Below, one piece after another: positions 26,121 to 38,079 of a stretch of DNA of 64,000 nt (positions within the stretch are counted from its first letter, which is position 1; every line of letters starts with the position of its first letter). The DNA is from Sclerodactyla briareus (lineage: Eukaryota; Echinodermata; Holothuroidea; Dendrochirotida; Sclerodactylidae). The DNA lies in contig JAODTK010000100.1 of NCBI GenBank assembly GCA_026419785.1, forward strand, positions 496,001-560,000, read 5' to 3'. The notes under the pieces are model-generated. The model was given only the letters and a program-made list of their open reading frames with translations, was not told the DNA's origin and searched no databases. The position numbers were made by a program, and so were the translations under genes.

Positions 26121-26383
26121 CTATCCTGATTAGCAACCTTCAGGACCTTCATAACACAGTCGCGTCACGGATCTCCAGCTGCAGGGGGACACCATGTTCC
26201 GCGGGAATCCCTCCAGCGGGGCAGCGCTACACTGAGATACCAGCACACAAACCATCGTATTGCCACCAGTCACCAGTACATTGGACACGAGCTGTTGGAA
26301 TACACTGCGTTCAACAGTATACATGACAGCGGGTTACATTTGAAATATAGAATGCGACCATCGTATGTCGACTTGGGAGAAAC
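26121..26383 (-). CDS. Possible exon with an actin-like VTGGNTM motif (unconfirmed)
   Basis: On the minus strand this 263 bp block is bounded by a good acceptor (CTGTTTCAG at its right edge) and a strong donor (GATAG followed by GTAAGTATAG at its left edge). One frame gives FQQLVSNVLVTGGNTMV. In actins and actin-related proteins the phosphate-2 region reads xNVxLTGGNTMYPG, so a decayed or error-containing actin-related protein exon is possible. The frame has a stop just upstream of the motif, and the expected YPGxxxR continuation is only partly recoverable. I saw no neighbouring exon with the C-terminal WIGGS or AWYGAR region. A chance or other nucleotide-binding match remains possible. Confidence 0.3.
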
Positions 26384-26525
26384 CTGAAACAGTTTTCATT
26401 AGTAGCTTGATCTAAAAATAGGCGGGCCGTTTGGGTTGGGGCCGGATATGAGTTCTACGGATTAGGAAGCCAACTAATTAGGCTCATCAAGGATCTCTGG
26501 CTGTATTGATCGTGATACATTACGA

Positions 26526-26811
26526 TTAATCGCCTTCTTTTTCTCGTATCATATGATATCGAAGCCGAGGTGTAACATTCTCAAACTGCTCCCAGGACCA
26601 AAATTTCACGTCCCAAAAATCCGAAAAGACGTCAGTGACCTCCAGATCCGACCACTTTCGTGCATGAAACCAGGAGTCCAACGTGACTGTCACAATGACC
26701 GACGACAAGACTGAATTGCAGATATCCTGAACGGTGAAACCAACTCCCTTATTACACCAACAACTCAGCACCAGTCCGCCGGATGTAATGCCATCGACAG
26801 TGCAAATCTCA
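26526..26811 (-). CDS. Possible terminal exon, unrecognised product
   Basis: Minus-strand open frame of about 95 residues from an acceptor-like TTTCTGTATGTCAG at its right edge to a stop at its left edge. It starts near EICTVDGITSGG and ends RYHMIREKEGD. The frame is uninterrupted and rich in W, F and V, with four Cys residues near the start (including LSCWCN) and a central TVTLDSWFHARKW. I do not recognise a family. No poly(A) signal was identified. It may be a real 3' exon or a chance open frame. Confidence 0.25.
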
Positions 26812-27043
26812 CTGACATACAGAAATTAAGCAACCCTTTCGATTCCTGGATGCCGGAATATGTGACTAAATCCGTTTCCGATCACAGCAATATATAATTT
26901 CAATATATTTTTCGGCAAGGAATACCTATGTTTCATTTCGTGCAGCGCATGGTGTATTTAGCTCGCAAAATTAGCAATACTGGAAGAGCTCTTTGTACCG
27001 ATATGACATATGGTGCATATAGATGGTGATTCGTCTCACAATA

Positions 27044-27234
27044 TTAACGAATGACGTCACCAAATCTGAGATATATTCTGTTCACGTGATCTCCGATCCA
27101 GCGATCGATTTCCTTCGATATCAACCACGGTTCTGATGCACATTGAAATGACTTTTGCCGTGATGCCACGCAAACGACAACGGCGATCATGCCGTCACTT
27201 CTATACACTGTTGCACAGTGCTGGAACTTGAGAT
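27044..27234 (-). CDS. Possible exon, unrecognised product
   Basis: Minus-strand open frame starting just after an acceptor-like TTTTGTTCCAG and running 63 codons to a stop. It contains LKFQHCATVYRSDGM, then SEPWLISKEIDRWIGD. CpG content is higher than in the flanks. Because this frame and the one at 26.5-26.8 kb each end in a stop, they cannot both be internal exons of one message in these frames. No family is recognised. Confidence 0.2.
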
Positions 27235-27686
27235 CTGGAACAAAACTAAACAATTTCAATTCAAGATAAACAACACGGTCGTCTTAAACAAAAATAACAT
27301 CCACGTCACCATAGTCCCTCTTTTTCCATCGTTTCTCGTACATCGCCACCATAGATTGCATGGAAAACTGGATAAGAGTATCAAGATGACAAGAAGTATT
27401 GACCGTTAAAAAAAAAAAACTCTCTCATATGATCTGAATTCATTTTTATATTAAAATAACGCCGTTTTACTTGATTATCGAATTCGACTATATAAAATTA
27501 AATTGCACTTTTAATCGTTAACGGATTCTTATTTTCATATCATTATTTTGAAGCTGTTATTTCAGTAACTTTTCCATACTGTACTTTCATTTTTATTTCA
27601 CCGTATATATGATCTAGATGGCCGCGTAGAAGATTAGTTCTCTTGCTAAATGCGTCCCCCTCATACGTCAAGTTTGAAAAACTTGG

Positions 27687-27922
27687 AAATGAATGAAATA
27701 ATGAACGAATGAATGAATGAATGAACGAATGAATGAATGAATGAATGAACGAATGAATGAATTGATTAATGAATGGATGAATGGATGGATGAATCCATCA
27801 ACGAATCAATGAATAAATAAATGAATAATAAATAAATAAATGAATAAATCAATCAATCAATCAATCAATCAATAAAATATGAATAATGAATGAATGAATG
27901 AATGAATGAATGATGAATGAAT
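27687..27922. repeat. (GAAT)n/(AATC)n compound microsatellite
   Basis: About 235 bp of GAAT, GAAC, GGAT and AATC tetramers with small interruptions. Confidence 0.95.
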
Positions 27923-28572
27923 GCAATAATATACCCTACCCTCCTCGAATATTTTGTTAACGGAAACAGTGTCATAGCCAAGAAACATAGAAGACAAACA
28001 GACGTCATGAACGCCTGAAAAACGTCGATTTTGGCATTTATTAAAATGCCACTATCAAATAAATATCAACATCACTTTTAGTAAATTAGCCAGTTTTAGC
28101 CACTATATATTTCCGGGATATAGAAATATTTCTTCTGTTTGATGAATGCTCATCGAGAACTAACATTCGCGGCCCACAAAGATACCCTCTTCGACATATT
28201 TGTGCTAAGTTGCGTGACAAATCATATGGTGCCGCTTGCCCACTTCACTTCTAAAATCGCATGAACTGCTAAAGTTATGAATGACTCTCACCATTTGTAA
28301 AGACCTCACTTTAATACATTTGATACGCTGCGCGGAAACCAATTACGTCGCATTGTTAGATTATTAGGCTGGATTAGCATGCAACATAGGCGACGGGGAC
28401 TAAGGGGAATTCATACTAATTTGTGAAAATAACTTCTTTCTTTTTTTGAAATGGTCATTGGAAATCACCATTTGGCATTTGATAATAATTAATATCGAAA
28501 ATTTCGCCACGCTGTGCAGCAACCAATAGTGCCACTTTGCTTGGCTATAGCATGAAACCTCAAGGAGAACAT
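27923..28572. other. No recognised feature
   Basis: AT-rich, no open frame of note and no repeat family recognised. Confidence 0.5.
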
Positions 28573-30660
28573 TTTTATTTTATTTATTTAAACATTAAAG
28601 GGTGAGAACTCGGTTAGCGGTGACGCTAATCTCAGCCGAGGCCCTTGTAAAAACACAATAGTGAATTGTAAAAGAAAATAGGAAGTAGAGGACGTCGAAA
28701 CGAGAAAAAAAAAAAAAAACAATTATAAAATAATAAACACACGTTAAAACATATATAACCACATATAATTCACAGTAAAAGAAAACCCTCTTAATAAAAC
28801 TGCTTTAATAAGAAGAATCCGTTAAACGTGGCTAAGGGTTGGCGCTTTTGCATACCATCGGTAGCTCGTTCCATTCTTTGGCTGCTATGTAGGAGAACGA
28901 TTGATGCCGTACTGGGTTTTCCAACCCTCCAGAAACAAGTTGTTTTGGGTGGTAGACCGCAGGGAGTGACCATGCACATCGCCAATGAACCGAAACCTAT
29001 CCCTAAGGTACTGGGGTGCTAGCCCATTCAATATTTTGTACACCATCACCAAACTTTTATAGCTCAGACTTGTTCAAGAGAGGACCAGTTTAGAGTGCGA
29101 AATAGGACTTCAGACCTATCATTGAAAGTGGCATTGAGAATTAATTCTAGCGGCAGACTTTTGTAAACGCGAAAGTATGGGGCCTGGTGGCACTGCATTC
29201 GCCCCATACTAAATTACAATACTCTAATATTGAGATCGAACTATATCCATTATAGTTTACAATAGAAAGTGTTCTATCAATATATGGTTTAATACGTCTG
29301 AGGAGGGCTAATCTCTTTTTTTTGGCGGATCCAATTAAAGTCACAACTTTGTTAGGCCAGAAGCGATATAAGGCTGATCAATTCTTTGTGATGCATTTCT
29401 CTTAGCTTGATAAAGCCTGTCTAATATCCTCGTTAAACCAATTGGTGTTTTTTTCCTTTTGACCTTTTTACCCTGTAAGTGGGGGCATGTTTGTTCACAA
29501 TATCGACAAATATGTTCATCCAGTTTGTTAACGCCTGGTTCGTGTCAGTTTCATACAGAACAGATCGCCAATCACAATTCATACATGTAATACTTAAACG
29601 CATCTATATTTATTTTCTTTACGTCACGATATTCATACGTCATGACATCTCTTAATAGCGCTGGAACTATGGTAGAAACAACTTTCCCACTGAAGAAATA
29701 AGGGTAGTGGTCCTCACTCATGCTAATTTTCGGCACCTCAACATTTACAATTCTACTCAATCTAGTTGTATAAATATGATCTAATAAAGAAATGATTAGA
29801 TTGGTTACCCTGGTTGGGACCTTCAAAAACTTGTTTGATGATACATTCAAGGGTCTTGCAACCACTTCCTATTTTTCCCATCTAATAAATTCAGATTGAA
29901 GTCCCCATAATAACTATGTCTGAAAAAGAGTTTAACGGGGCAGCTACCATTTCGTGAAAGTGGTTAATCAGTCTGATGTTGAATTAGGGGGGCGGTACAA
30001 GATACACAGTAATACATTTTTTATATCATGGTGGTACCTAACTTCCACCCAAAATCGCGGGTGCAACTTTTATCAGATTAATACGTGGGAATGTCGAAGA
30101 TAAAACTAAGAGTATTCTTAATGAAATACGCTACACCGCCTCCAACTGTATCCTCATATTAGGAGATCTATTAACCCGGGTATGCATACTTCAAAATCCT
30201 GTATTGTAGCATTTAAAAATGTTTCATTCAAAGCAAAAATACTAAAATGACTTCCATATCCATATAACAAAGCTTGGAGCTGGTCTACCTGGTAAAAGGT
30301 GATGAATATTCATAAAACCTATTTTAAGTTCATTACTGTTTTTGTGAATGGCGTTAAAGTTACCGGTGTTATTAAAGAGGAACGTTTTACTTGCACAGTC
30401 CATGATTGCACGTTGATTCCCTGATTTGGACTGGACCATTGCTGGCACCAGAAGGATTGCTCGACCTGGCAGGGTTTTGAAGTGTGCGGCAAGTCCATCC
30501 TATAACATAGAGTGGCTAATGTGAAATTGATTCTACGCTGAAGGTTATTTTCCAAGATTTCATGAAAATAATAGCCTATCTGGTCTTGGAGATACCATTT
30601 GGAATTAGAGAAGACCAAATTCGAAATTGCTACGCTGCTCGGCATCCAAAGGTTGCAGCT
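28573..30660 (-). mobile_element. LINE (L2/CR1-like) lacking the reverse transcriptase core
   Basis: Read right to left on the minus strand: an upstream region, then ELKIGFMNIHHL near 30,330 (start of the APE endonuclease), a YRPPN word near 29,985, a GDFNLNLLD-like block near 29,910, LLDHIYTTRLS near 29,790 and SEDHYP near 29,720. The linker follows, ending VVTLIGSAKKK near 29,325. It then passes, in the same frame, straight into RRIKPYIDRTL and EYCNLVWG (29,290-29,190), which belong to the thumb/C-terminal end of the reverse transcriptase. YLRDRFRFIGDVHGHSLR follows near 29,000. The palm blocks (AFDTV, PQGSVLGP, FADD) are absent, so this is an internal deletion. The 3' tail is AAATAAATAAAAT-like at about 28,576-28,595. 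Confidence 0.85.
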
Positions 30661-33065
30661 TCGCTTCCAACACTCGGTGGCTAGTATAAAACTGCTTGAA
30701 CATAGGAGGGGAGAAGGGAAATCATTTTAACAAAACTAACATAAAAACAAAGCCTTGTCTTCTATTATGGTTATGCTCTTGTAATGGCAAAACAGAGTCA
30801 AGTGTTAAGCCCCACTAAGTGCCTCAGGTTGATATTGAGCAAAAATTCCATTACCCTTCTCCATTGAAATCCCATTATTATATATCTCTTGAGACTTTTT
30901 TTTCATCAGAGTAACTAAAGTTTGAACGTTATTCGTTTTGGAGGGCGCGGCATATTGGTGACCCCTGGTGGCGGCCAAGATTTTAGCACAGCGAATATGC
31001 GAACACGCCGCAAATTCCAGTCAAAGATGAGACTTCCGTGCTATTACCTAGACGGATGTCTGTCGATGATGTGGTTCAGTCTACTCACCACGGTATGCCC
31101 GGGCCGTGGAAACGTAGGTTTATTACGGCCCAGATAATGAGATGGAATAATGGAGGTTTTGCCGCGAGATACTGGATCATAATAATGATGGGGTCTTACC
31201 AACTCCTACAACAGCCGACAACAATAGACTTTGTTCAAGAAAACTGGAATTACGCTTAATCAAGCCGAGAATCAACTAACCTTCCTGACTAGCTTCTACA
31301 CATGGCTTGGAAGGTTTCAATGTCGAATCGAAATACACACCAGAAATCGAAAAATACATGCACACCAACAGTAACGTTGGAATGTTCGCCTATATAGTAG
31401 GCCACCCCCACTTGGATAGTAAATACCTAAACCTAAAAACTATATATGCGACTTCCTATTTGGTGATTTCATGGTGATCGGAATTGCTTGTTGGAACCGA
31501 CGTTCGTTTGATGTTTCACCTCGTAGCAGTCTTTATAGCAAAAAAATGCGCGACGATCTCGGGTGGTTTCATCAATTAAACCAACGTCTGTAGGGCCTTC
31601 GTTTTCGATTTGAACTCAACACAATATTGGCGGGATGCTTCGGGCGGAGCCTAACGACACACCGTCAATGACGCAGTAGATTGGCGACATCGTGAAAAAA
31701 AAAACCACTGTTTCTAGTGCATGCGACGTTAGTGAAGGGACAGAACGTCACGTGACCTTATATGAGGCGAAATCCCAATTGGGGGATTTGTCAGCGAAAC
31801 CCTGCAGACTTTCAATTTTCTTCGGCATGTTATAGACAGAGAGTACAGTCTTCCGAGCCCCCTCAATTATAGGAATGGCCGCGTATTAGTCTGCGCCAGC
31901 TGCTATCAACAGACCACGATAGTGTGTGGTTATCCAGTCTTCTTCATTACGAGGCCTACTCTTTGTGAGCGAGTAAAGAGCTGATTGGCGTCATAAACCA
32001 GAAGGCAGGCACATTCATACTCCGATTAAATGAATTTGTGATATGAAAATAATCTACACATTGGAGAGGGAGAGGATTTGAGGAATACGGAGAATCACGT
32101 TGTGATTATATGGGCCTCCTACACCTTTTGTTCCGTTGACCCAGTTGACTTCAGTGAACTTGGGACCAGACTAAAGGACAATGGGGAATGACAAAAAAAA
32201 AAAAAAACTTTTGTTTTATGAATTGCATTGTTAGTTATGACTTACAAGGTTCTCAGACTATGTTCTCTGTCAATTCAGGTGACCTGTCCGGAACCGAAAC
32301 AATTAGGGATCATCTACTAAGGTCAAGCTACACACCAAGTATGGTTGTAGTGCACCTTGTTTATTCAATAGTTATTGACTTAGGGACCTTAACCAGATCC
32401 AAGAACAGAAGGATTATCAAACGACCTAGGGCAACTAAATACCAAGATGAGGGACCACCAGACCTATTTGTTTACTAGTTGTCAGGCTTGCAAGGTTTTC
32501 GTCTTTGATCTATTTTGACTATTTCAGATGACCTTGGACCTAACCTGTTGAAACAATATATAGGGGTCATGTATTCCATATAGACAAATATATACATAAT
32601 AATTGTCAACCTCTGGGACCCGTAGCGAGCAGCGGTGGGGGGGGGGGGGGATGAAGAGAGGGAGAGGAGGACCAAAACGGACAACTGAACAGAGGAAAAG
32701 GAGGGAATGAGGATTCGTGTCGGGTTAACCCGATTTTTCAGTTCTCCATTTGATAAACTCATTCTCCAATTCAATCACCCGATGCCTGCTAGTTGAAAAC
32801 CTGTCGGAAAATAACTGAGAAACACAGCCACCAGTGGAGGCAGCCTCAGTTAGACTGCGAGATGAGTGCCAGAATCGCCAACAACGCCAGTCAAAGTAAT
32901 GGGATTGAAAAAAGGCCTGTCCATATAGACCGCAAGTCCACAAAGTTGAGGGTGCTGCGCGGCCAGTAAATTGCCCACTGTACATTAAATTATATCCAAT
33001 ATGTACATGTTTTCTAGGATGAATTGACTCAACCTCCATGTGATGTTCTAACCAAGGACCACTGA
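30661..33065. other. No recognised gene
   Basis: Contains a 14-base G run (32,637-32,650) and a block at 32,270-32,345 (AATTAGGGATCATCTACTAAGGTCA) that resembles the dispersed TGACCT/AGGTCA-type repeats elsewhere in the window. Frames at 30922-31259, 32188-32478 and 32475-33039 (minus) have no motif I recognise. Confidence 0.45.
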
Positions 33066-33540
33066 AAAATGGTAAGGTAAGAGATAGTGACAGTTATGAG
33101 TCAAATATGACACGTGACCGTGTAATTGATAATTTAACATGCACTGGTAGCCAAAACGGTGTCATCAGTGGAATGCTCAATATCATGACAAAAAAGTGAA
33201 AAAATCACAGGATAGACAATGGCGCTTCATAGTTGGAGCGGAGTCTTTTTACAAGAACATAAACCAGAAAAAAAATGGATTATGATTAGAAATCACACCT
33301 CAGATGTTACCCCTATGTTGCCCGAAATTGAGTGAGGGGAGTGTTGAATTCTCAAGGGGGAAGGGTGAAATCTTGGCCCCCTCCCCCAGGACTTCACTCC
33401 AATACCACGCCCTGCCAGTCAACTGAATCCGCCCCTACGTCACGATGTGACGGGTTGTTTTCAAGTCCAAATTCCGATTTTATAATCTACTTTCCAATAT
33501 AAGGGACCGGTATGCAATTTTCTTCGTTATCCAATCAGTT
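33066..33540. repeat. Unnamed dispersed repeat R1, copy 2
   Basis: Same-orientation copy of 22,327-22,915, about 10.7 kb away. Both copies have GGTGTCATC.GTGGAATG near the start and end at ACCGGTATGCAAT..TTCTTCGTTATCC. Confidence 0.75.
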
Positions 33541-34661
33541 CCAAAGTAGCTACAATATATAGGTACTTGCCCAAACGCTGCAAACACTGATGTGCCTCGT
33601 CTCTCCCTCACACTAACATTAGGGCTACACCACGTAATGCCTGAATGGGGCCTCGTGCGAAGCCTACATTTACTACATGTAACGATCGAACACTAAGAGT
33701 ACCACCATTAGAAACCCCAAGTTCGAGGCGAACATGGACTAATTAACTCAGTACAACACTGTAAGTGGCAGTGCGACCTAAGGGCTAACCTAGATCTTAG
33801 GGGAGAATCAACAAAAAATAAATAAATAAAGTAATGACGTTATACACTGAGATCTACGCCGCACAGGTGCTCCAGTACATGAAAAACTTCAATAAATTAA
33901 CAGCGATTAGCGCTGTGACCATGATGTTTTTTTTCTTGCGGTTATAAAATTCTAGATTTTGCAAAATCAAGCTTATAAGCGAGCGACTCGTGAACACACC
34001 AAAACACGCACGCACACACGCACCACGCACACACAACACACACGTACACGCACACGCGCACACAACAACCGCACAACATGCGCCCATGCACACACACAAC
34101 ACGCCATCATGACGTCGTAGGTTCCTTTGCTGAACATGGAACCAAGATATAGAGGGATTGATAGGAAACCACCTTTTCCCTAACTTTTTTAAATCAAATT
34201 TCCGCCCGAAATAACTCCAGTGATAGAACGAAAAAGAAAACACCACCCTCACTGAGTGACTGTATAAGCACACATGCTATTTACAGGCGAAGAGCCGATA
34301 TATAGTCCTACTGATAAATTAAGAACACACAATGAAGCACTGTTGCGTTAACGATGCTACTGCTATATTCGAGGTCGCCAAGACCTCATCTCCAGGCAAA
34401 ACGCGTCAAGGATACATTATACAGTTCCAATTTTCATCATACAACGTTCAAGCATTGAAATACCAGCTTGTAGTAAAAAATTGTTGCTCACATGAACAAA
34501 CGGCAGCTTACCATAGGGAAATATAAAGTCGTAAAGTAGCGGTGATTTGGTAATGAAAAAGCATTAGAAGAGCTCAGAGGTGGCTAACGAATATTGCTAT
34601 CAATCGGACGAAATTCTTTATATGTAGAACCACTGTAACCATTGTGTCCTCGTTGCCAGTC
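33541..34661. other. No recognised gene; includes a (CA)n tract
   Basis: A CA-rich tract lies at about 33,999-34,103. The 139-codon minus-strand frame 33854-34273 runs through it and is cysteine/valine-rich for that reason; I do not regard it as a gene. Confidence 0.55.
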
Positions 34662-34738
34662 GATAGATAGATAGCTAGATGATAGATAGATAGATAGATT
34701 AGATATATGATGATAGATATATAGATAGATAGATAGTT
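34662..34738. repeat. (TAGA)n microsatellite
   Basis: About 77 bp of GATA/TAGA tetramers. It abuts TTATTTAATAAA-like sequence at 34,738-34,760 on the minus strand, which may be a LINE 3' tail, though no coding remnant supports that. Confidence 0.9.
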
Positions 34739-34825
34739 AAATAATTTATTAAACCTCTGGCAAGGACATTATATGTCTGCAGTAATAAGGTAATAACATA
34801 CACATGGTTGCGCCGGTTGCGCCCA

Positions 34826-34844
34826 CCCCCCCCCCCCCCCCCCC
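34826..34844. repeat. C19 homopolymer
   Basis: Uninterrupted run of 19 C, one of several long C/G runs in this window. Confidence 0.9.
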
Positions 34845-35599
34845 TGGCTCCTCAGCCTTATTTCCCTATACTCGTGTCACTTCAATATTATGACGCTAAT
34901 AATTTTTTTGCGACCGTTTGGTATTAGCCTCTAGGGAAAAATATTGCACTTGCAGGAATCACTACCAGAGTTGCCATTCATGTGAGTATATGGAAAGAGA
35001 GCCAGTTAAAATACCGTAAAATGACGGTCCAGCCTGTATAGAAGTGAGAGTAATATTACATTGACAATGAGAATTTTCCGTAGTAAAAAATCCAAAAGAT
35101 TTTCCCCCTTCCCATCTGAATAAATGTGAAATGTTATCAATGATGGATCTCTTAAGCCGCAAAAGACTATGACCCCCTCCCCCATACCCCCCCCCGGACG
35201 GGTCCGAACTCTGTCTATTTTTAGGGACATATACCAGTATTTTTCCAAAGTGGTCTAGACTCGCTGTATCCAAGGACACCAATGGCAAATTTTTATTTCA
35301 TACGAAATTAGGTACACAAATAGATGGCGCGTGAATGGTTGCATTGCATCTTTGCACTTGCTCCTAGCTCGTATCCTTGGTAACCTGGTTAGTATACCAC
35401 TCATTACAAACCTTGAACTCCACCCCCAGCCTTCCTTGAAGTCGTCTCGTATGAAAACATGGCAAGCAACATTTATTGATTCATAAGCAAATTTTGATTG
35501 GAATAGGCCTACTGGATATTATCTGTATCCTTGAAATGTTCTGAGATATTATCTGGTTTAATTATCCAATATTTAGGCAAAGGAGCAGTAGGATGGACA
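34845..35599. other. No recognised feature
   Basis: The minus-strand 108- and 80-codon frames at 34962-35288 overlap each other in different frames and have no motif. Confidence 0.5.
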
Positions 35600-36080
35600 T
35601 GATTTGGTAACAGCTGAATTTTCCAACGCGTTTTTTGAGTAGGTCTCCGAAAATCAGTTGTGAGAAGTTTGAAATCCAAGACAGTCGGCGCCCCAAGGCC
35701 GCCATTTTCACTGATTGGCATCGGACAACTGTGTCTCCAACGTTATCACAAGGGAATGGCCAAAGTGTATATTTAGGTTTCGAGCTCATGGAAATTCAAC
35801 GGAGTAATCATAATGCATATAAACCAAGATGGCGTCCCAAAATGTATTGAAAAAAATAATCATTGTCATATTTGTCTTGACAGTTTTACATTGGAGGATT
35901 GGAAGCTGTCTGAATAATTGTTTTGAGGTACAAGGAATTATACTAACCTGCTGAGTAATCAAAAATGCGTTCTAATACAGAGCATAAACCCAGATGGCGC
36001 CCATAGAGTCAACCAAAGAAGCTATATTGTCCTCGAATAATATTTTGTTTCAGCGCAATACGATTCCTCCACAAGTGGCA
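35600..36080 (+). repeat. GGCCGCCATTTT repeat (family D), diverged copy
   Basis: Contains GAAAATCAGTTGTGA, TTTGAAATCCAAGA, AGGCCGCCATTTTCACTG and two further sub-blocks with CCAAGATGGCGTCC (35,823) and CCCAGATGGCGCCC (35,990). It shares block order with 38.1-38.6 kb and, inverted, with 42.3-42.9 kb. Confidence 0.75.
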
Positions 36081-36189
36081 ATGTTTATATATTCAGGCTC
36101 CCAATATTGCTTTTTGATTCCGTTGACTGAAGTCAGGGAATCTATGCAGTCATGACAGTGTTGTATATGTATGGTGTGTGGACGCCTGC

Positions 36190-37760
36190 TTGTGGCAAGA
36201 GCATAACTCGACCCCACCTGGATAGATGAAGCTCATTATTGGTAAGTGTGTTCCCAATAATGGAGTACATGATCCTATTGTTTTGGGGTCAGGTCAAAGG
36301 GGGGGGGTACTTCAATTACCCTTTTAATGTTTTGGTGTAGACTTGGAGTCATTTTTTATTCCTTGACGATTCGAGGAATCTTGCATTCAGACAGTGTGGT
36401 GTGGTGTGTGTATATATGTATGTGTGTATGTAACGCAGGCTTGTAAACACGATGAATAGACCCCACCTGGATAGGTTAAGCTCATACTTGGTTGGTGTAT
36501 TCCCCTGATGAAGTACTGAACCCTATGTTTTGGGGTCAGGTCAGAGGTCACCTGAGGTACCAGAGTCAAAGTCTGAAAACCTTGTGAACACCGATAAATC
36601 CATAATGGTTGGTCTGATCGGGTTGAAATTCAGTGTGTAGCGTTCTTATGGGGGGGGGGGTGGGAGAGTACAGGACAACCCTGTGGTGTTTGGGAAGGCT
36701 AGGGGTGAATTTTGGTCAAAAAAATAAAATTTGTGAAAAGTCAATAATTTGGCCAATTTTGGCTTGTGAACACACTCGACCCCAACGGGATGGATGGAGT
36801 TCATACTTGGTATGTGTGTTCCCCATGATGAGTACATGAACCCTATTGTTTTGGGGTCAGGTCAGAGGTCATCTGAGGTCACCAGAGGTCAAAGTCTGAA
36901 AACCTTGTGAACACGATAAATCCAGAATGGTTGGTCTGATCGGGTTGAAATTGGGTGTGTAGCTTTCTTATGGGGAGTACAGGCATCCCATTGTTTTTGG
37001 TATAGGTCGGGGTGAATTTTGGTCAAAAAAGAAAATTTGTGAAAAGTCAATAATTTGGCCAATTTTGGCTTGTGAACACACTCGACCCCAACGGGATGGA
37101 TGGAGTTCATACTTGGTATGTGTGTTCCTCATGATGAGTACATGAACCCTATTGTTTTGGGGTCAGGTCAGAGGTCATCTGAGGTCACCAGAGGTCAAAG
37201 TCTGAAAACCTTGTGAACACGATAAATCCAGAATGGTTGGTCTGATCGGGTTGAAATTGGGTGTGTAGCTTTCTTATGGGGAGTACAGGCATCCCATTGT
37301 TTTTGGTATAGGTCGGGGTGAATTTTGGTCAAAAAAATAAAATTTGTGAAAAGTCAATAATTTGGCCAATTTTGGCTTGTGAACACACTCGACCCCAACG
37401 GGATGGATGGAGTTCATACTTGGTATGTGTGTTCCCCATGATGAGTACATGAACCCTATTGTTTTGGGGTCAGGTCAGAGGTCATCTGAGGTCACCAGAG
37501 GTCAAAGTCTGAAAACCTTGTGAACACGATAAATCCAGAATGGTTGGTCTGATCGGGTTGAAATTGGGTGTGTAGCTTTCTTATGGGGAGTACAGGCATC
37601 CCATTGTTTTTGGTATAGGTCGGGGTGAATTTTGGTCAAAAAAATAAAATTTGTGAAAAGTCAATATTTTGGCCATGATTATGATATGATGAGTTGTATT
37701 ATGATAGATGAGTTCTGAACCCTACTTGGTTTAGGTCACCAGAGGTCAAAGTCTGAACTC
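36190..37760 (+). repeat. Tandem array of a ~306 bp AGGTCA-rich unit (family B)
   Basis: The marker GTCTGAAAACCTTGTGAACA recurs at about 36,571, 36,894, 37,200 and 37,507, giving periods of 323, 306 and 307 bp. The central units (about 36,780-37,660) are almost identical to each other. The first unit is diverged in its left half but identical in its right half, and outer partial units at 36,190-36,310 and after 37,660 are old and degraded. Each good unit carries the string CAGGTCAGAGGTCATCTGAG then GTCACCAGAGGTCAAAG, four AGGTCA hexamers spaced by 1, 4 and 4 bases. Open frames in the array repeat with the unit and are not genes. Confidence 0.9.
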
Positions 37761-38079
37761 CTCGAAATTAGTGTGTAGCTATCTTAAAAAATGGGAAATT
37801 TGACAGATGTTATGTTCCCATAACGAGCTGGTGTAATCTCCCATTTGTCCTTGTGTCTGGCTATAGGTTGTCAGAAAGAGTCAAGGAATCAACTAAGCCT
37901 TGCTTTCTGGTTTTGAAATAGAGATTAGGAAATTGGTGGATTTTTTGTCCTTACACTGTACCAATTTGGGCTTGGTAACACGATCACTCATTCTTGGTAT
38001 TTGGAGGTTCATACTGCCCTCTTATAATGTCACCTCTGCAGCTGCCATTAACGTCCGTCATACTTGCCTCTATAGGCAA

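Noticed and set aside
26526-26811. DSWFHARKW as the C-terminal AWYGARDW block of an actin-related protein
   Set aside because: On the minus strand it lies upstream of the VTGGNTM block, the wrong order for the family, and the rest of the frame does not match.
33854-34273. 139-codon cysteine/valine-rich minus-strand frame
   Set aside because: Its core is a (CA)n tract; no domain, signal or splice evidence.
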